A stretch of 46,272 nucleotides of DNA from Arcobacter sp. (GCA_002685075.1 NYWO01000143.1:1-46272), one strand, 5' to 3'; shown: positions 24,509 through 34,227, numbered from the stretch's first letter. The notes: generated by a model from the sequence alone, not told the origin. Program-made: numbers and translations.

Positions 24509-25810
24509 TTAATCCTTTAATTCTGAATAAAAATGTTTTAGTTTACCTGTTTTAGGCTTTTCTATTTTACCTGTATATTTTATAAATATTTTATTATCTT
24601 GATTTAAATATTCATTAGCTGTTTTTAAAAGTTTATCTTCTGTTTTTTTTGAAAATTCTTTTATAGAAACTATTTCAAATTCAAACTTATCTAAATCAAC
24701 TTGTTTAATAAAAAATTCTTTTAATAAGTTTGTTTCTTCAAGAATAGGTCGAACTATTTGGTAAAAACTATATCCTAATACTTCTTCACCATTTTTTAAT
24801 TTTACAATATCATTACTTCTACCCATAAAATCATAAATATATCTATTTCTATTTCCACATGAACATTTCTCTGATGAGATTTTTGCCATATCACCAAGTT
24901 TATATTTAACAAAAGGAAAAGACTTATTGTATAAATCAGTAATTATCATTTCATTATTATCATTTGTTTCGACATATAAGTTTTCTTCAACTAAATGAAA
25001 ATGACCATAAGAACATTCAAAAGCTATCATTCCTAAATCAGCACTTCCATATTCATTTTTAACTTTTACACCGGTAGCTTTTTCTATAACTTCTTTATCT
25101 TCTTTTGTACAAGTTTCTGCTGTAACTACAACTAGTTTTATGGTTGGACAAATATTTTTTAATAAAATATTTTTCTCTATCAAATATCTACAAAATAAAA
25201 CTATTGCACTTGTATATCCATAGAGATAGTCAAATTTAATATTTTTAAATTTATTTATAGAGTTCTCATAGTGTTCTACTGATGAAGTTGTAGAATCAAA
25301 TCTAACTCTATTTAAAATAGTATCTTTTATTTTTTCAGTTAAACTAGCTTTAAAGCTTTTTGCACTTCTATAAAAAATAGCTTGTTTAGAAGAAAGATCT
25401 AAACCATTTCCTAGCAAGAAGTGTTTTCTAGCTGCCCAAACTCTAGATTGTGTATAATAATCTTTTGTAAAAATAAATGGTTTTCCGGATGAACCAGAGG
25501 TTTTATTTTTATATAATTCTTCTAGTTTATATGGTTTTGAAATCAAATTATTAATATCATCTTGAAGTAAAGCTTTTTCAACAACTTTTATAGAATTCCA
25601 AGTACTATTTAAATTACTAATATATTTTTTGTATAAATTATTATTTTCAAAATGATATTCTAAAATTTCTTTCTTTTTTCCATTTTGCCAGTTTTCAAAT
25701 TCTTCGTCTGATAAATTTTTTATTTTTTTTATATCTTTTAAACTATTATCAATATTATAATGTTTAAAGTTGTAAATGATTTCAAATAGTGATTTATTAA
25801 ATAGTTTCAT
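24509..25810 (-). CDS. CapK/PaaK-like adenylate-forming enzyme
   Basis: A 433-residue member of the phenylacetate-CoA ligase/CapK branch of adenylate-forming enzymes. Motifs are the phosphate-binding loop KTSGSSGKPFIF (about residue 104), EYGSADLGMIAFEC (about 253-266, the YG..E-type adenine motif with a Cys), a CSCGNRNRYIYDFMGRSNDIVKL segment (about 318-340, Cys pair and hinge), and a C-terminal KTGKLKHF lysine region. Family members activate carboxylic acids as adenylates; CapK proteins occur in capsule loci with no well-settled substrate. Here it could activate an acid that decorates the polymer. It overlaps the upstream glycosyltransferase gene by 14 bases. Exact reaction unknown. Confidence 0.82.
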   Translation of the reverse strand: MKLFNKSLFEIIYNFKHYNIDNSLKDIKKIKNLSDEEFENWQNGKKKEILEYHFENNNLYKKYISNLNSTWNSIKVVEKALLQDDINNLISKPYKLEELYKNKTSGSSGKPFIFTKDYYTQSRVWAARKHFLLGNGLDLSSKQAIFYRSAKSFKASLTEKIKDTILNRVRFDSTTSSVEHYENSINKFKNIKFDYLYGYTSAIVLFCRYLIEKNILLKNICPTIKLVVVTAETCTKEDKEVIEKATGVKVKNEYGSADLGMIAFECSYGHFHLVEENLYVETNDNNEMIITDLYNKSFPFVKYKLGDMAKISSEKCSCGNRNRYIYDFMGRSNDIVKLKNGEEVLGYSFYQIVRPILEETNLLKEFFIKQVDLDKFEFEIVSIKEFSKKTEDKLLKTANEYLNQDNKIFIKYTGKIEKPKTGKLKHFYSELKD

Positions 25811-26801
25811 TTATCACCTTCACCCATTTTTCTTTTATATTTTCCCAGCCAAATTCTTCTGACCTTTTTCTAGCATTTATAGATAATTTTTTTTCCAAAT
25901 CTTGATTTTCAAATATTTCTGAAACTTTTTCAGCAAATTCATTTTCATTAGAATTACACAGTAATATCTCTTCCCCATCTTCCCAAATATATGGTAATTC
26001 ACCTACATTTGTAGAGACAATTGGAATACCACAAGAAGCTGCTTCAAGTACTGCTAATCCAAAGCTTTCATAGAGAGTAGTATTTAAATATACTTGATGG
26101 GTATGAAAATACTTATATAACTCTTCATTTGGTATTTTCCCCAATATTGATATATTATTTTGAAGTTTTAGTTTTGATATAAGTTCTTCTGAACTTTTCT
26201 GAAAACCTTTATCCGGACCTATCATAGTAAGATGAATTTCAGGATATTTTTTTTTAAGTATGCTTACTGTCTTTATTGCTAGTTCCGGCTGATAAATATC
26301 GTTAAATGCTCTAACCCAAAGTAATGAATACTTTTTAATGTTTTCCCTTTTGTATGGAAAAAATTTATTATCAATATAATTTGGTAATGTTTCAACTTTA
26401 AAACCTCTTGAATTAAAGAATTGTGTTAAAAACTTTGATGGTGATATTATTTTATAAGCATTATTTAACAAGTCTAACTTATTGGGGCTACTAATATATA
26501 ATTCACTTAATCTACCACCATGCAAATTCATAATAATCTTTTTTTTTCTAAGATTAGCAATTTTAAAAGCTATATTTGCATAAATTAAAGCTTTTCCACT
26601 GTAAATATCAATATGCATTATATTATACTTACTAAATAGTGAAGTGACCAAAATATCTACCATTCTTGAAAATTGATTTGTTTTTTCTGAACACAGTTCA
26701 ATTTCATAATTATTCTTTAAAAGTTCAGCAACATTTTCTGAAGCACTTTTTGTGCCTTTTTCTTTTGATAAATGACTTCCAATAAATAGAACTTTATTCA
26801 T
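25797..26801 (-). CDS. Family 4 glycosyltransferase
   Basis: A 334-residue GT-B enzyme. The N-terminal domain begins VLFIGSHLSKEKGTKSASENVAELL, with a Gly-containing acceptor loop. The C-terminal Rossmann domain has LLWVRAFNDIYQPELAI, MIGPDKG, ISILGKIPNEELYKYF and the retaining-GT EX7E motif in YESFGLAVLEAASCGIPIVSTNVG. Acts in the cytoplasm on the growing lipid-linked unit. It abuts the hexapeptide acyltransferase gene upstream and overlaps the CapK-like gene downstream, so it is translated within a tight run. Sugar specificity not readable. Confidence 0.9.
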   Translation of the reverse strand: MNKVLFIGSHLSKEKGTKSASENVAELLKNNYEIELCSEKTNQFSRMVDILVTSLFSKYNIMHIDIYSGKALIYANIAFKIANLRKKKIIMNLHGGRLSELYISSPNKLDLLNNAYKIISPSKFLTQFFNSRGFKVETLPNYIDNKFFPYKRENIKKYSLLWVRAFNDIYQPELAIKTVSILKKKYPEIHLTMIGPDKGFQKSSEELISKLKLQNNISILGKIPNEELYKYFHTHQVYLNTTLYESFGLAVLEAASCGIPIVSTNVGELPYIWEDGEEILLCNSNENEFAEKVSEIFENQDLEKKLSINARKRSEEFGWENIKEKWVKVINETI

Positions 26802-27320
26802 TTATATCTCTTTTACAATTTTTGCTGGTACGCCAGCAATCATTAGATTATCAGCAAAAGATTTTATAACAGAGCTATTTGCTGCAATTAAACATCCTTT
26901 TCCAATAGTTATTCCAGCAGTAATTGTACAGTTTGCACCAATCCATGTACCCTTCATAATTTTAATCGGCTTATTTTTAGCTTTACCAAATCTAAAAGAA
27001 TTATTTATTTTTGTATGGTTAGAAGAAGCAAAAACATTATAGGGACCAATTATTGTTTCATCTTCTAAAGCAATATTTTCACCTGCTGAAAACCAATTAC
27101 CATAAGCGATATATACATTTTTACCTATAAATATATTTTTAGGATTGTAAAATGTGACATTTCTTCCAAGTCTAAAGTTTTTATCACAAGAACCTATGAA
27201 AAAACTAGCTAAAAATCCTCTTAATCTTATAAATATAATTAAATCAGGTAACCAGTTTGTTAATAAAAGTATAAAGTGTAAAGGCAAGTCATATCTTAAA
27301 ATTCTTTTTAAACCATTCAT
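26802..27320 (-). CDS. Left-handed beta-helix (hexapeptide) acyltransferase
   Basis: A 172-residue protein of the WcaF/maltose-O-acetyltransferase group. An N-terminal hydrophobic or amphipathic stretch (about 12-42, LHFILLLTNWLPDLIIFIRL) precedes hexapeptide turns such as IFIGKNVYIAYGNW, NIALEDETIIGPYNVFA, TWIGANCTITAGITIGKGCLIAANSSV and the closing MIAGVPAKIVKEI. SSNHTKI probably holds the catalytic His. It likely adds an acetyl or other acyl group to a sugar hydroxyl from an acyl-CoA. It overlaps the preceding transferase gene by 4 bases (ATGA). A + strand open frame at 27154-27393 is a shadow. Confidence 0.85.
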   Translation of the reverse strand: MNGLKRILRYDLPLHFILLLTNWLPDLIIFIRLRGFLASFFIGSCDKNFRLGRNVTFYNPKNIFIGKNVYIAYGNWFSAGENIALEDETIIGPYNVFASSNHTKINNSFRFGKAKNKPIKIMKGTWIGANCTITAGITIGKGCLIAANSSVIKSFADNLMIAGVPAKIVKEI

Positions 27321-28498
27321 TTTAAGTATTCCTTCATTTTATTTATCATATTTAATGATTGTTTTTCTATTGTGTTTGTTTGAGCCAACTTAAAAGATGC
27401 TTCTTTTAAATTTTTTACTAGTTCCTTTTCTTCTATTAATCTTAATATATTTTCTTTTATCTCTATTGGAGAGTTTTTATTTACTAGTAAACAGTTCTTT
27501 TCATTTTCTATAATTACAGGAATTGCGCCTGCTCTTGAAGCTATAACTAAACAAGAATTTGCCATGGCTTCCCAAATAGTTCTTGGAAAACCTTCATCTC
27601 CTCTTGTAGCAATGACATAAATATCACTTTGTCTATACATAGAAAAAAGTTCTTCTCCTACTCTTTTTTTACCATGAAATATAAAATTATCTTTAATCCC
27701 TAATTCTAGAACTCTATTTTTTAAATGATTCAAATGAGATTCACCTCTACTATCATCCCAACCTACAAGATTGAAAATAACATCTATATTCTCCTCTTTA
27801 AGCATTTTTGTGGCTATTAAAATATCTTCTATACCTTTAGAAGGTTCAATTCTTCCCGTATAAAGAAGATTGAGTTTATTATCTTTATAAAAATTATCCT
27901 TTTTATAAAAGTTATTTTCACTTAATGTCGTAGTTCTTATTTCATGAGTATTTAGTTTTTTATATTCATCAAAGATAATAGGGTTATTAGTAAATATTAG
28001 TGCATTTTTTGCATTTTTATCTTGATAGTATTTATTATATTTATAAAAAAGATTTAGGACAAATCTCTTATGAGGTTTTATTCCTTTTGTTTCTTTCAAG
28101 TTTTTTACATAATCACCTACTATCAAATATGAATATTTTATATTATTTTTTATACATACATTTGTAATATAAGGTAATAAAGGAGATGGTGTACGCATTA
28201 AAAATATATCTATATCTCTTTTCTTTATATCATTTTCAATAACATTTATAAAATCTTTATTTTTAAGAACTCTTTTAAACATACTAATATGAGGTCCAAT
28301 ATTTACTAGTTCTATATTTAAAGAATTTAATTTATAATCCATCTTTTCAACTTCATTTTTAAGTGGATTATGCATATAACAAATAAGTTTTGTACAATTT
28401 TGTGCTAAACCATCCAAAAAAGTTCCTAAATATCCGGGTAAATATATTCCATCATTTTTTTGTAAAGTAGGAATATGGTAGTGAAATGCTAAAGTCAT
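27317..28498 (-). CDS. Family 4 glycosyltransferase
   Basis: A 393-residue GT-B enzyme. The N-terminal half is divergent (MTLAFHYHIPTLQKNDGIYLPGYLGTFLD), with RTPSPLLPYI in the middle. The C-terminal domain is typical: LNLLYTGRIEPSKGIEDIL, VIFNLVGWDDSRGE, NFIFHGKKRVGEELFSMYRQSD and GFPRTIWEAMANSCLVIASRAG, where E(x7)E-like spacing is replaced by a looser form. It should add a sugar in the cytoplasm. It overlaps both neighbours by 4 bases, so it is part of a coupled string with the Wzy-like gene before it and the acyltransferase after it. Confidence 0.87.
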   Translation of the reverse strand: MTLAFHYHIPTLQKNDGIYLPGYLGTFLDGLAQNCTKLICYMHNPLKNEVEKMDYKLNSLNIELVNIGPHISMFKRVLKNKDFINVIENDIKKRDIDIFLMRTPSPLLPYITNVCIKNNIKYSYLIVGDYVKNLKETKGIKPHKRFVLNLFYKYNKYYQDKNAKNALIFTNNPIIFDEYKKLNTHEIRTTTLSENNFYKKDNFYKDNKLNLLYTGRIEPSKGIEDILIATKMLKEENIDVIFNLVGWDDSRGESHLNHLKNRVLELGIKDNFIFHGKKRVGEELFSMYRQSDIYVIATRGDEGFPRTIWEAMANSCLVIASRAGAIPVIIENEKNCLLVNKNSPIEIKENILRLIEEKELVKNLKEASFKLAQTNTIEKQSLNMINKMKEYLK

Positions 28499-29760
28499 GT
28501 GATTTCCTTTTTATTGTCAATTATTGCCATAGTTAGACCTAATAAAATCCAAAACTTAGCTCCTTGTATTGTTACTAGAATAAATCCATAAATAATTAAG
28601 GATAAAAATGAAACAAAAATAAATAGTTTAACTTGATCTTTTATTACTATCAAGTATTTAAGTCCATATATAATAAGTATTATAAAAATTAATAATAAGA
28701 AGAAACTTGTAATAATTCCAGTTTCTGTAATAATTTTTAGGTATGTGTTTTGAGATGAAACTTTATTGTATCTTTCTTCACCTCTTTTTAGCCAATGACT
28801 AGCTTGTGTCATATCTAAATCAACAGAATAGTAAGTAAAATTACCAATACCAATTCCTAAGAAAGGATGCTCTTCAAAAATTTGTTCACCTTTTTGTATC
28901 ATTAGCTTTCTTATTAAAAAAGACTTGTCTCTTTCTAATACATTTTGTTCAAGTCTTAGAGTATATGCAAACTTTGGACTTATGTCTTCAACTATGTCTG
29001 ATATTTCATATTTGATATTTTTAATATCCTCTTTTTGTAAATCAACAATAGAATAAGTTAAATATACTAAAGGTACAACAAGTAATATAAAGAAAACTGA
29101 TACTATTCGAACTTTACTATTATTAATATAGATTAATAAAACTAGTTCAAATAAAACTAAAGCTAAACCCGTTCTAGATTCAGACCAAAAAATACCTAGT
29201 AAAATAAATGAAATAACTAATACTAGTTGAGTATTTGAAAACTTTTTTATCATATAATAAAAGGCTAAAGGTAAAGCTAATACTATAGTAAATGCAAATT
29301 CATTAGGATAAAAAACTACATAAAATCTGTTTATCGTTATATAGTAAAGTGTAGATACTACAACTGCATAAAATACAAATTTTGATATCTCTAGATAATC
29401 ATATTTTTCTATCCATGTTTTTATATGTAAAGCAACTATAACCCAATATATATACTGTATAGTTAGCTTAAATAATGAAAAATAACTTCTATCTCTTGCA
29501 GTTTCTTCTGCAAATAGAGATGATAAAATTAAGAAAAATAAAAAAGTTAATAATATTATATCAGTTTTAGTTTCTATTTTAAATATCTTAATCTTATTTT
29601 TTATTAAAATATAACAATAAGCAATAAAAATAAAAAATGTTATTGAAATTCCAGCAATTTTTATTAAAGGAAATAAACTAAAAAATACAAACCAATTAAG
29701 ATATTTTTGATTTGATTTTAAAAGTTCCTCCGTTTTATTTATTTGCATAGTTTTTTTCAT
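28495..29760 (-). CDS. wzy: Wzy/WaaL-family polymerase or ligase
   Basis: A 421-residue integral membrane protein with about 11-12 hydrophobic segments. A long periplasmic loop (about 245-330) contains HPFLGIGIGNFTYYSVD and SSQNTYLKIITETGI, the Wzy_C/O-antigen ligase signature, with SESRTGLAL before it. In this locus, with a Wzx flippase, Wza and Wzc and no other candidate, the Wzy polymerase role is most likely; a ligase cannot be excluded from sequence. The annotated ATG overlaps the neighbouring transferase by 26 bases; a second ATG four codons in (29748) would cut this to 14 and is equally plausible. Confidence 0.82.
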   Translation of the reverse strand: MKKTMQINKTEELLKSNQKYLNWFVFFSLFPLIKIAGISITFFIFIAYCYILIKNKIKIFKIETKTDIILLTFLFFLILSSLFAEETARDRSYFSLFKLTIQYIYWVIVALHIKTWIEKYDYLEISKFVFYAVVVSTLYYITINRFYVVFYPNEFAFTIVLALPLAFYYMIKKFSNTQLVLVISFILLGIFWSESRTGLALVLFELVLLIYINNSKVRIVSVFFILLVVPLVYLTYSIVDLQKEDIKNIKYEISDIVEDISPKFAYTLRLEQNVLERDKSFLIRKLMIQKGEQIFEEHPFLGIGIGNFTYYSVDLDMTQASHWLKRGEERYNKVSSQNTYLKIITETGIITSFFLLLIFIILIIYGLKYLIVIKDQVKLFIFVSFLSLIIYGFILVTIQGAKFWILLGLTMAIIDNKKEIT

Positions 29761-30802
29761 CTCTTTTCATCTCTTTTTTCCAATATTTACTTTTATCTAT
29801 ATTTGCTAATTCAAATACATCTTCAGTAGCTTTATACCAACCCCATAAAAAACCTTTTAACATATCCCATTTACTTTTTCTTTTTTTAGAAATAATCATA
29901 TTTATAAAAAGATTTAATACTCTCCAAAACATATACCAATAAAAATGTAAAAAAGCTAAAAGTTTTGAATTGTCTTTTAACCTTACATATTCAAATGATA
30001 AAAATAGTCTAGAGTAAGATGTTCTTTTAGCATAAGAATAAATATCTAAACTATAAGTACTATCTTTTTGATCATCATGTAAAAACATAGAGTTATCTAA
30101 ATATATTATATTTCCAAATCTAGAAGCTTCAAATCCAAGTATTGTATCTTCTCCCATACCTATTCTTTTTTCAAATAAAGAAAAAAGTAAAGGGTTGAAA
30201 ATATTTGTAAATATAGCATTTCTTTTTACAGAGAAAACTCCTCCATTAAAATACTCAACTGTTCCTTTATCTTTTGGCTTATTTCCTCTTATACCACAAT
30301 AACTTAATTCACCATCATCAGGGATATAATATCCCGTAAATATTCTTTTTAATTTATCCAATTTTTGATTTTTTAATTTTGTTTTTGATTTTGGTAATTT
30401 TTCTTGTAAAAATTCATTTGCATTTGTAAAATTTGGTTGTACACCAATTATATTCTTATCCTCATACTTATTTATAATTTTTTCAAAGGCACTATTTTCT
30501 AGTATCCTCATATCATCATCCATAAATATTAATATTTCATTTTTACTAACTTTCTTACCTAAATATCTTTGATATGGCTGATTACCATGAGAAGATTTTA
30601 TATATAAAATTTTTTGTATTTTTTGTATTTCTTCATTTTCTTTAGAAGATGAATCAACCACAATAATATTTTCAGGTAATAGTGTTTGTTCTAAAATATT
30701 TTCAACCAATATTTTAAGACTTTCTTCTCTATTATAAGTAGTGATTATTACATCAAATTTATTTTGCATTAGTAACTTCTTTATAAAATCTAATATTTTC
30801 AT
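29735..30802 (-). CDS. Family 2 glycosyltransferase
   Basis: A 355-residue protein if started at 30802. The GT2 domain begins FDVIITTYNREESLKILVEN, with ENIIVVDSSSKENEE and ILIFMDDDMRI (the DxD metal site). EKRIGMGEDTILGFEAS is a likely catalytic-base region (ED). A basic C-terminal tail follows, with a possible membrane-associated stretch (about 285-315, LAFLHFYWYMFWRVLNLFINMII). The first ATG overlaps the next gene by 44 bases; the ATG at residue 12 (30769) places the start directly at the GT2 domain and shortens the overlap to 11, so it is likely the real start. Donor unknown. Confidence 0.87.
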   Translation of the reverse strand: MKILDFIKKLLMQNKFDVIITTYNREESLKILVENILEQTLLPENIIVVDSSSKENEEIQKIQKILYIKSSHGNQPYQRYLGKKVSKNEILIFMDDDMRILENSAFEKIINKYEDKNIIGVQPNFTNANEFLQEKLPKSKTKLKNQKLDKLKRIFTGYYIPDDGELSYCGIRGNKPKDKGTVEYFNGGVFSVKRNAIFTNIFNPLLFSLFEKRIGMGEDTILGFEASRFGNIIYLDNSMFLHDDQKDSTYSLDIYSYAKRTSYSRLFLSFEYVRLKDNSKLLAFLHFYWYMFWRVLNLFINMIISKKRKSKWDMLKGFLWGWYKATEDVFELANIDKSKYWKKEMKRDEKNYANK

Positions 30803-31919
30803 TTATCCATCTATCATAAGAGAACATTTCATCTACTCTTATTTTACCATTATAAGCTATATTTTTAGATAATTCTTCATCTTCAAGAAGTTCTATAATT
30901 TTATTCGCAATATCATCAGGATTTTTAGTATCTGCTAATAATCCTGATACACCATCTTCTATAAGTTCTGGTCCCGATACATATTTAGTAAAAACAACTG
31001 CTTTCCCTAAAGCCATAGCTTCAATTGGAGCTAGTGAAAATGCTTCAACATGAGAAGGAAATACACAAAAATTAGCTTTTTGAATTAAAGGCATTAATTC
31101 GATTTCTCTATTCAATGGTCCTAAAAATTCTATATTATTTTGAAATTGACTAGGAACAAAATTTCTTAAATATTCTTCATAATTTTTCCCATCAATTTGG
31201 TATAAATTTTTACCAGCTAATTTTAGTGTAATCTTTGGAAATCTTTCAAGCACTATAGGCATAGCTTTTATAAGTTCTGTTACGCCTTTTCTTGGAACAA
31301 CTGAACCTGTAAATAGTATAAGATTTCTATCAATATTTTCTTTTTTTATTTCTTTTGGTATTTTTATTGAATTATATATAACTTTATACTCTTTTTTTAG
31401 ATTAAAAATATTTAAAGTTTCTACAGCCGTAAACTTTGATACTGAAACTATATAATCACTTTTTTTTAATTGCCATTTTTCAAAAATAGATGTAAGTTTT
31501 GAATAACCTTTATTTAGTAATTTTCCATGTAAAGTTACACTTGAATGTAATCTTGTAATCATAGGAATATTTTTTATACTTCCAAAAGGCATCCATCCAT
31601 CATGTTCTGCAATTTCAATAACATCAATAGAATGTTTCTTATTTAGTTTTTTTATTTTTTTCTTTAAGAAATATCTATTATAAAAGTAATTAAGTCTTTT
31701 ATCTTTAAACTTATTTATAAATGGATACCTTTCTATATGTACTCCATTGATAGTCTCAATTATAGGTTCATCTAAATCTAAAACATACTTTGAGTATACA
31801 CCAATAATTGAAATATCAAAGCCATTACTTGTTAAACCTTCTGCTAAGTCTTTTGCAAAAGAACCAATACCTCCATGATTTGAATCTGGATATTCATTAC
31901 AAACTATACAAATATGCAT
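30759..31919 (-). CDS. Family 4 glycosyltransferase
   Basis: A 386-residue GT-B enzyme. The N-terminus has CIVCNEYPDSNHGGIGSFAKDLAEGL, with the glycine-rich acceptor loop. The C-terminal domain has LILFTGSVVPRKGVTELIKAM, ITLKLAGKNLY, NIEFLGPLNREIELMPLIQKA and the EX7E motif EAFSLAPIEAMALGKAVVFT. This is a well-preserved GT4 of the PimA/WbaZ type. It follows the 443-residue putative transferase by a 2-base gap and overlaps the GT2 gene after it. Probably adds a hexose or deoxyhexose; specificity not readable. Confidence 0.91.
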   Translation of the reverse strand: MHICIVCNEYPDSNHGGIGSFAKDLAEGLTSNGFDISIIGVYSKYVLDLDEPIIETINGVHIERYPFINKFKDKRLNYFYNRYFLKKKIKKLNKKHSIDVIEIAEHDGWMPFGSIKNIPMITRLHSSVTLHGKLLNKGYSKLTSIFEKWQLKKSDYIVSVSKFTAVETLNIFNLKKEYKVIYNSIKIPKEIKKENIDRNLILFTGSVVPRKGVTELIKAMPIVLERFPKITLKLAGKNLYQIDGKNYEEYLRNFVPSQFQNNIEFLGPLNREIELMPLIQKANFCVFPSHVEAFSLAPIEAMALGKAVVFTKYVSGPELIEDGVSGLLADTKNPDDIANKIIELLEDEELSKNIAYNGKIRVDEMFSYDRWINENIRFYKEVTNAK

Positions 31920-31921
31920 TA

Positions 31922-33253
31922 TTATTTTTTCTCCATAATATTTATTACTTTATCTAATGATTTTCCCTCAAAAATACCAAGTATACTTGGAACAATAAAT
32001 TCAAGTATTTTCTTATTAGTACTAATCTTTTCCAATAATTGTCTTGTATTACTAGATACATGAATATCTTCTCTTTTTAATAATTCTTTATAAAAGTCAA
32101 CTTCACAAAGAGTTTTTAAAAATCTATCTTCATTACCATTTTTATCAAAGCAAATAGTTAAAACTGGTTTTTTCATCATTATTGCTTCTAATGCAACAGT
32201 TGAAGCAGCTCCTAATATATAATTACTATATGCTAATAAATCAATCCATTCTTTTTCACCATTAATTGATTGTATGAAAAAATCATTTTTTTTATCTCTT
32301 TGAGAATAGTGTTCTAAAACAGATATATCTTCATTGTTTTTAAAAAAATGATTAACTTTTAAACTACTATCAAAAGGATTTTTCTTTACTAATATTTTAA
32401 AATCAAATTGTGTTTCTTTTAACTTTTTTGAAATTAGCAATATAATTTTTTCTTCATCTTGATATCTATCAGGATCTAACATACAATATAAGAATAATTT
32501 ATCTGTATTTTTAAAGTTGTATTTATTTTGATAATATTCTCTTTTAAAAGAAATAATAGGATTATAAAATCTATCAAAAACAATATTTCCTGTTGGATAA
32601 ATAATATTTTTATTTATATGTGTATTCGTACTTAAAAAATCATGTTTCATTGACTCGCTCCATACAAAAAAGCCATTTGCTTTAAATGGTAAAAAATCAT
32701 TGATATAATAATCTTTCCAGCTATTTATAAATGTCCATACTTTAATATTCGAAGCTAATGAATTTATAGCAAAATTTATATTACAAGTTGAAGAATATCC
32801 TGATATAACAATATCTGTAATACCACCTTTTTTAAGAATATTTTTTAGCTCATCATCAGAGTAATTTTTTGAAATACTTTTTAATGTAAATAGTCTAGCT
32901 ATATTGAAGGTTAAAAAATTACCTTTTATAATATCTTTAAATAACAATTTGTTTTTTTTAATATTATAGTTTTTAAAGGGTGTTTTACCTAATAGTTTTA
33001 TTCTCGATTGTCTAATACTTTGAAATATATTTTCTAATTTAGTTCTTTTTGGATTCATTAATCTATTATCTAAAGTAATAGTCTCAAAGTCAAAAATAGA
33101 TTTATACTCATCAAAATATTTATTTTCAATATCTCTTCTAATTACAACTACTTGATTACTCTTTGATAATTCTTCTAATAAACCACTTATCAAATACATA
33201 CGATATTCAATACCGTAATTTATAATAAAAGCAAACTTTCTATTTTTAGCCAT
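31922..33253 (-). CDS. Putative GT-B-fold glycosyltransferase, family not recognised
   Basis: A 443-residue protein that I cannot place in a named family. It begins KFAFIINYGIEYRMYLISGLLEELS, as expected of a GT-B N-terminal Rossmann domain, with a basic central part. Its C-terminal domain has LFLYCMLDPDRYQDEEKIILL, ILVKKNPFD and WIDLLAYSNYILGAASTVALEAIMMKKPVLTICFD, which resembles the sugar-nucleotide-binding half of CDP-glycerol/capsular transferases or UDP-GlcNAc 2-epimerase-like folds. No membrane segment. Its place between glycosyltransferases (1-base overlap upstream, 2-base gap downstream) supports a transfer role, but the substrate is unknown. Confidence 0.6.
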   Translation of the reverse strand: MAKNRKFAFIINYGIEYRMYLISGLLEELSKSNQVVVIRRDIENKYFDEYKSIFDFETITLDNRLMNPKRTKLENIFQSIRQSRIKLLGKTPFKNYNIKKNKLLFKDIIKGNFLTFNIARLFTLKSISKNYSDDELKNILKKGGITDIVISGYSSTCNINFAINSLASNIKVWTFINSWKDYYINDFLPFKANGFFVWSESMKHDFLSTNTHINKNIIYPTGNIVFDRFYNPIISFKREYYQNKYNFKNTDKLFLYCMLDPDRYQDEEKIILLISKKLKETQFDFKILVKKNPFDSSLKVNHFFKNNEDISVLEHYSQRDKKNDFFIQSINGEKEWIDLLAYSNYILGAASTVALEAIMMKKPVLTICFDKNGNEDRFLKTLCEVDFYKELLKREDIHVSSNTRQLLEKISTNKKILEFIVPSILGIFEGKSLDKVINIMEKK

Positions 33254-34227
33254 TATTTTCTCTTTATCAAATATTTGATTAATTCTTTCAAATATTTCTT
33301 ATAGCTTAAGGATTTATGCTTTCTTTCAAATATAGAGATAGATTTAATGATGTTTTTTATTGAAAATATAATTTGTTCATTTCTTATATAATTTATTGAT
33401 TGTCGATAATAAGAAAAGTTAATTTTAATAGTTATCACTTTTCTTAAGTTATTATTCTTAAAATAAATATATAATAAATTATAAAACTTTATAGCCTCTA
33501 ACTCATGAAATTCCTGTTTTTTAAGACTCCATATTCCACCCTCATGTATTCTATATATAGACATAGCTCTAGGGATATATTTTAATTTACCAAATTCAGA
33601 TACTCTAACAGCTACTGCATAATCACCTTTTTTAGTCTCTTGATAGTATTTTGGTAATTCACCTAAATTATTTCTGAATATCAAAGAAGCTGTTGCTATA
33701 TTATTTTCATAAATTAAAGATGCAGTATCAACATCTTCATCAATGTCTCGATTTCCAATACGCAAGTCATTTTTTGATTCATCATCATACATATTTAAAC
33801 TATCATGGAAAGATCCATTATATTCTTTATTATTATCTAAAAAATTAACTTGTATTTGAAGTTTGTCTTTATCCGTCCAATAGTCATCACCTTCACAAAG
33901 AGCTATATATTCACCAATTGCTTTTTTAAAAACAGCTGGTGTAGCTCTTATTCCTTTAGAATATGTATTTTCTGGCTCTAATATAGGTTTTATTATCTTT
34001 GAATATTTTTTTTGATATTGTCTTATTATTTCAGCTGTTTTATCACTCGAACCATCATCACGAACTATTATCTCAAAAGGAAAACTTGTCTCTTGCATAA
34101 GAAAACTATCAAGTGCTTGTGATATATAATTTTCATGCATAAAAGTGATACAACAAATACTAACCTTTGGATTAGAAAGATTGCCTTTCCAATTCTTTAT
34201 AATTTCTTGCTCTGTTTTATCAGGCAT
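33253..34227 (-). CDS. Family 2 glycosyltransferase
   Basis: A 324-residue GT-A enzyme. After a 20-residue charged N-terminus come VSICCITFMHENYISQALDSFL, FEIIVRDDGSSDKT and GEYIALCEGDDYWTDKDKL, which is the DxD-like site (EGDD). The IHEGGIW segment (about 225) resembles the acceptor region of GT2 enzymes in capsule loci. The tail is Lys-rich. It is the first transferase after the Wzx gene, with which it abuts exactly. Could be an early or late transferase; not decidable. A + strand open frame at 34145-34573 is a shadow of this gene and wzx. Confidence 0.9.
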   Translation of the reverse strand: MPDKTEQEIIKNWKGNLSNPKVSICCITFMHENYISQALDSFLMQETSFPFEIIVRDDGSSDKTAEIIRQYQKKYSKIIKPILEPENTYSKGIRATPAVFKKAIGEYIALCEGDDYWTDKDKLQIQVNFLDNNKEYNGSFHDSLNMYDDESKNDLRIGNRDIDEDVDTASLIYENNIATASLIFRNNLGELPKYYQETKKGDYAVAVRVSEFGKLKYIPRAMSIYRIHEGGIWSLKKQEFHELEAIKFYNLLYIYFKNNNLRKVITIKINFSYYRQSINYIRNEQIIFSIKNIIKSISIFERKHKSLSYKKYLKELIKYLIKRK

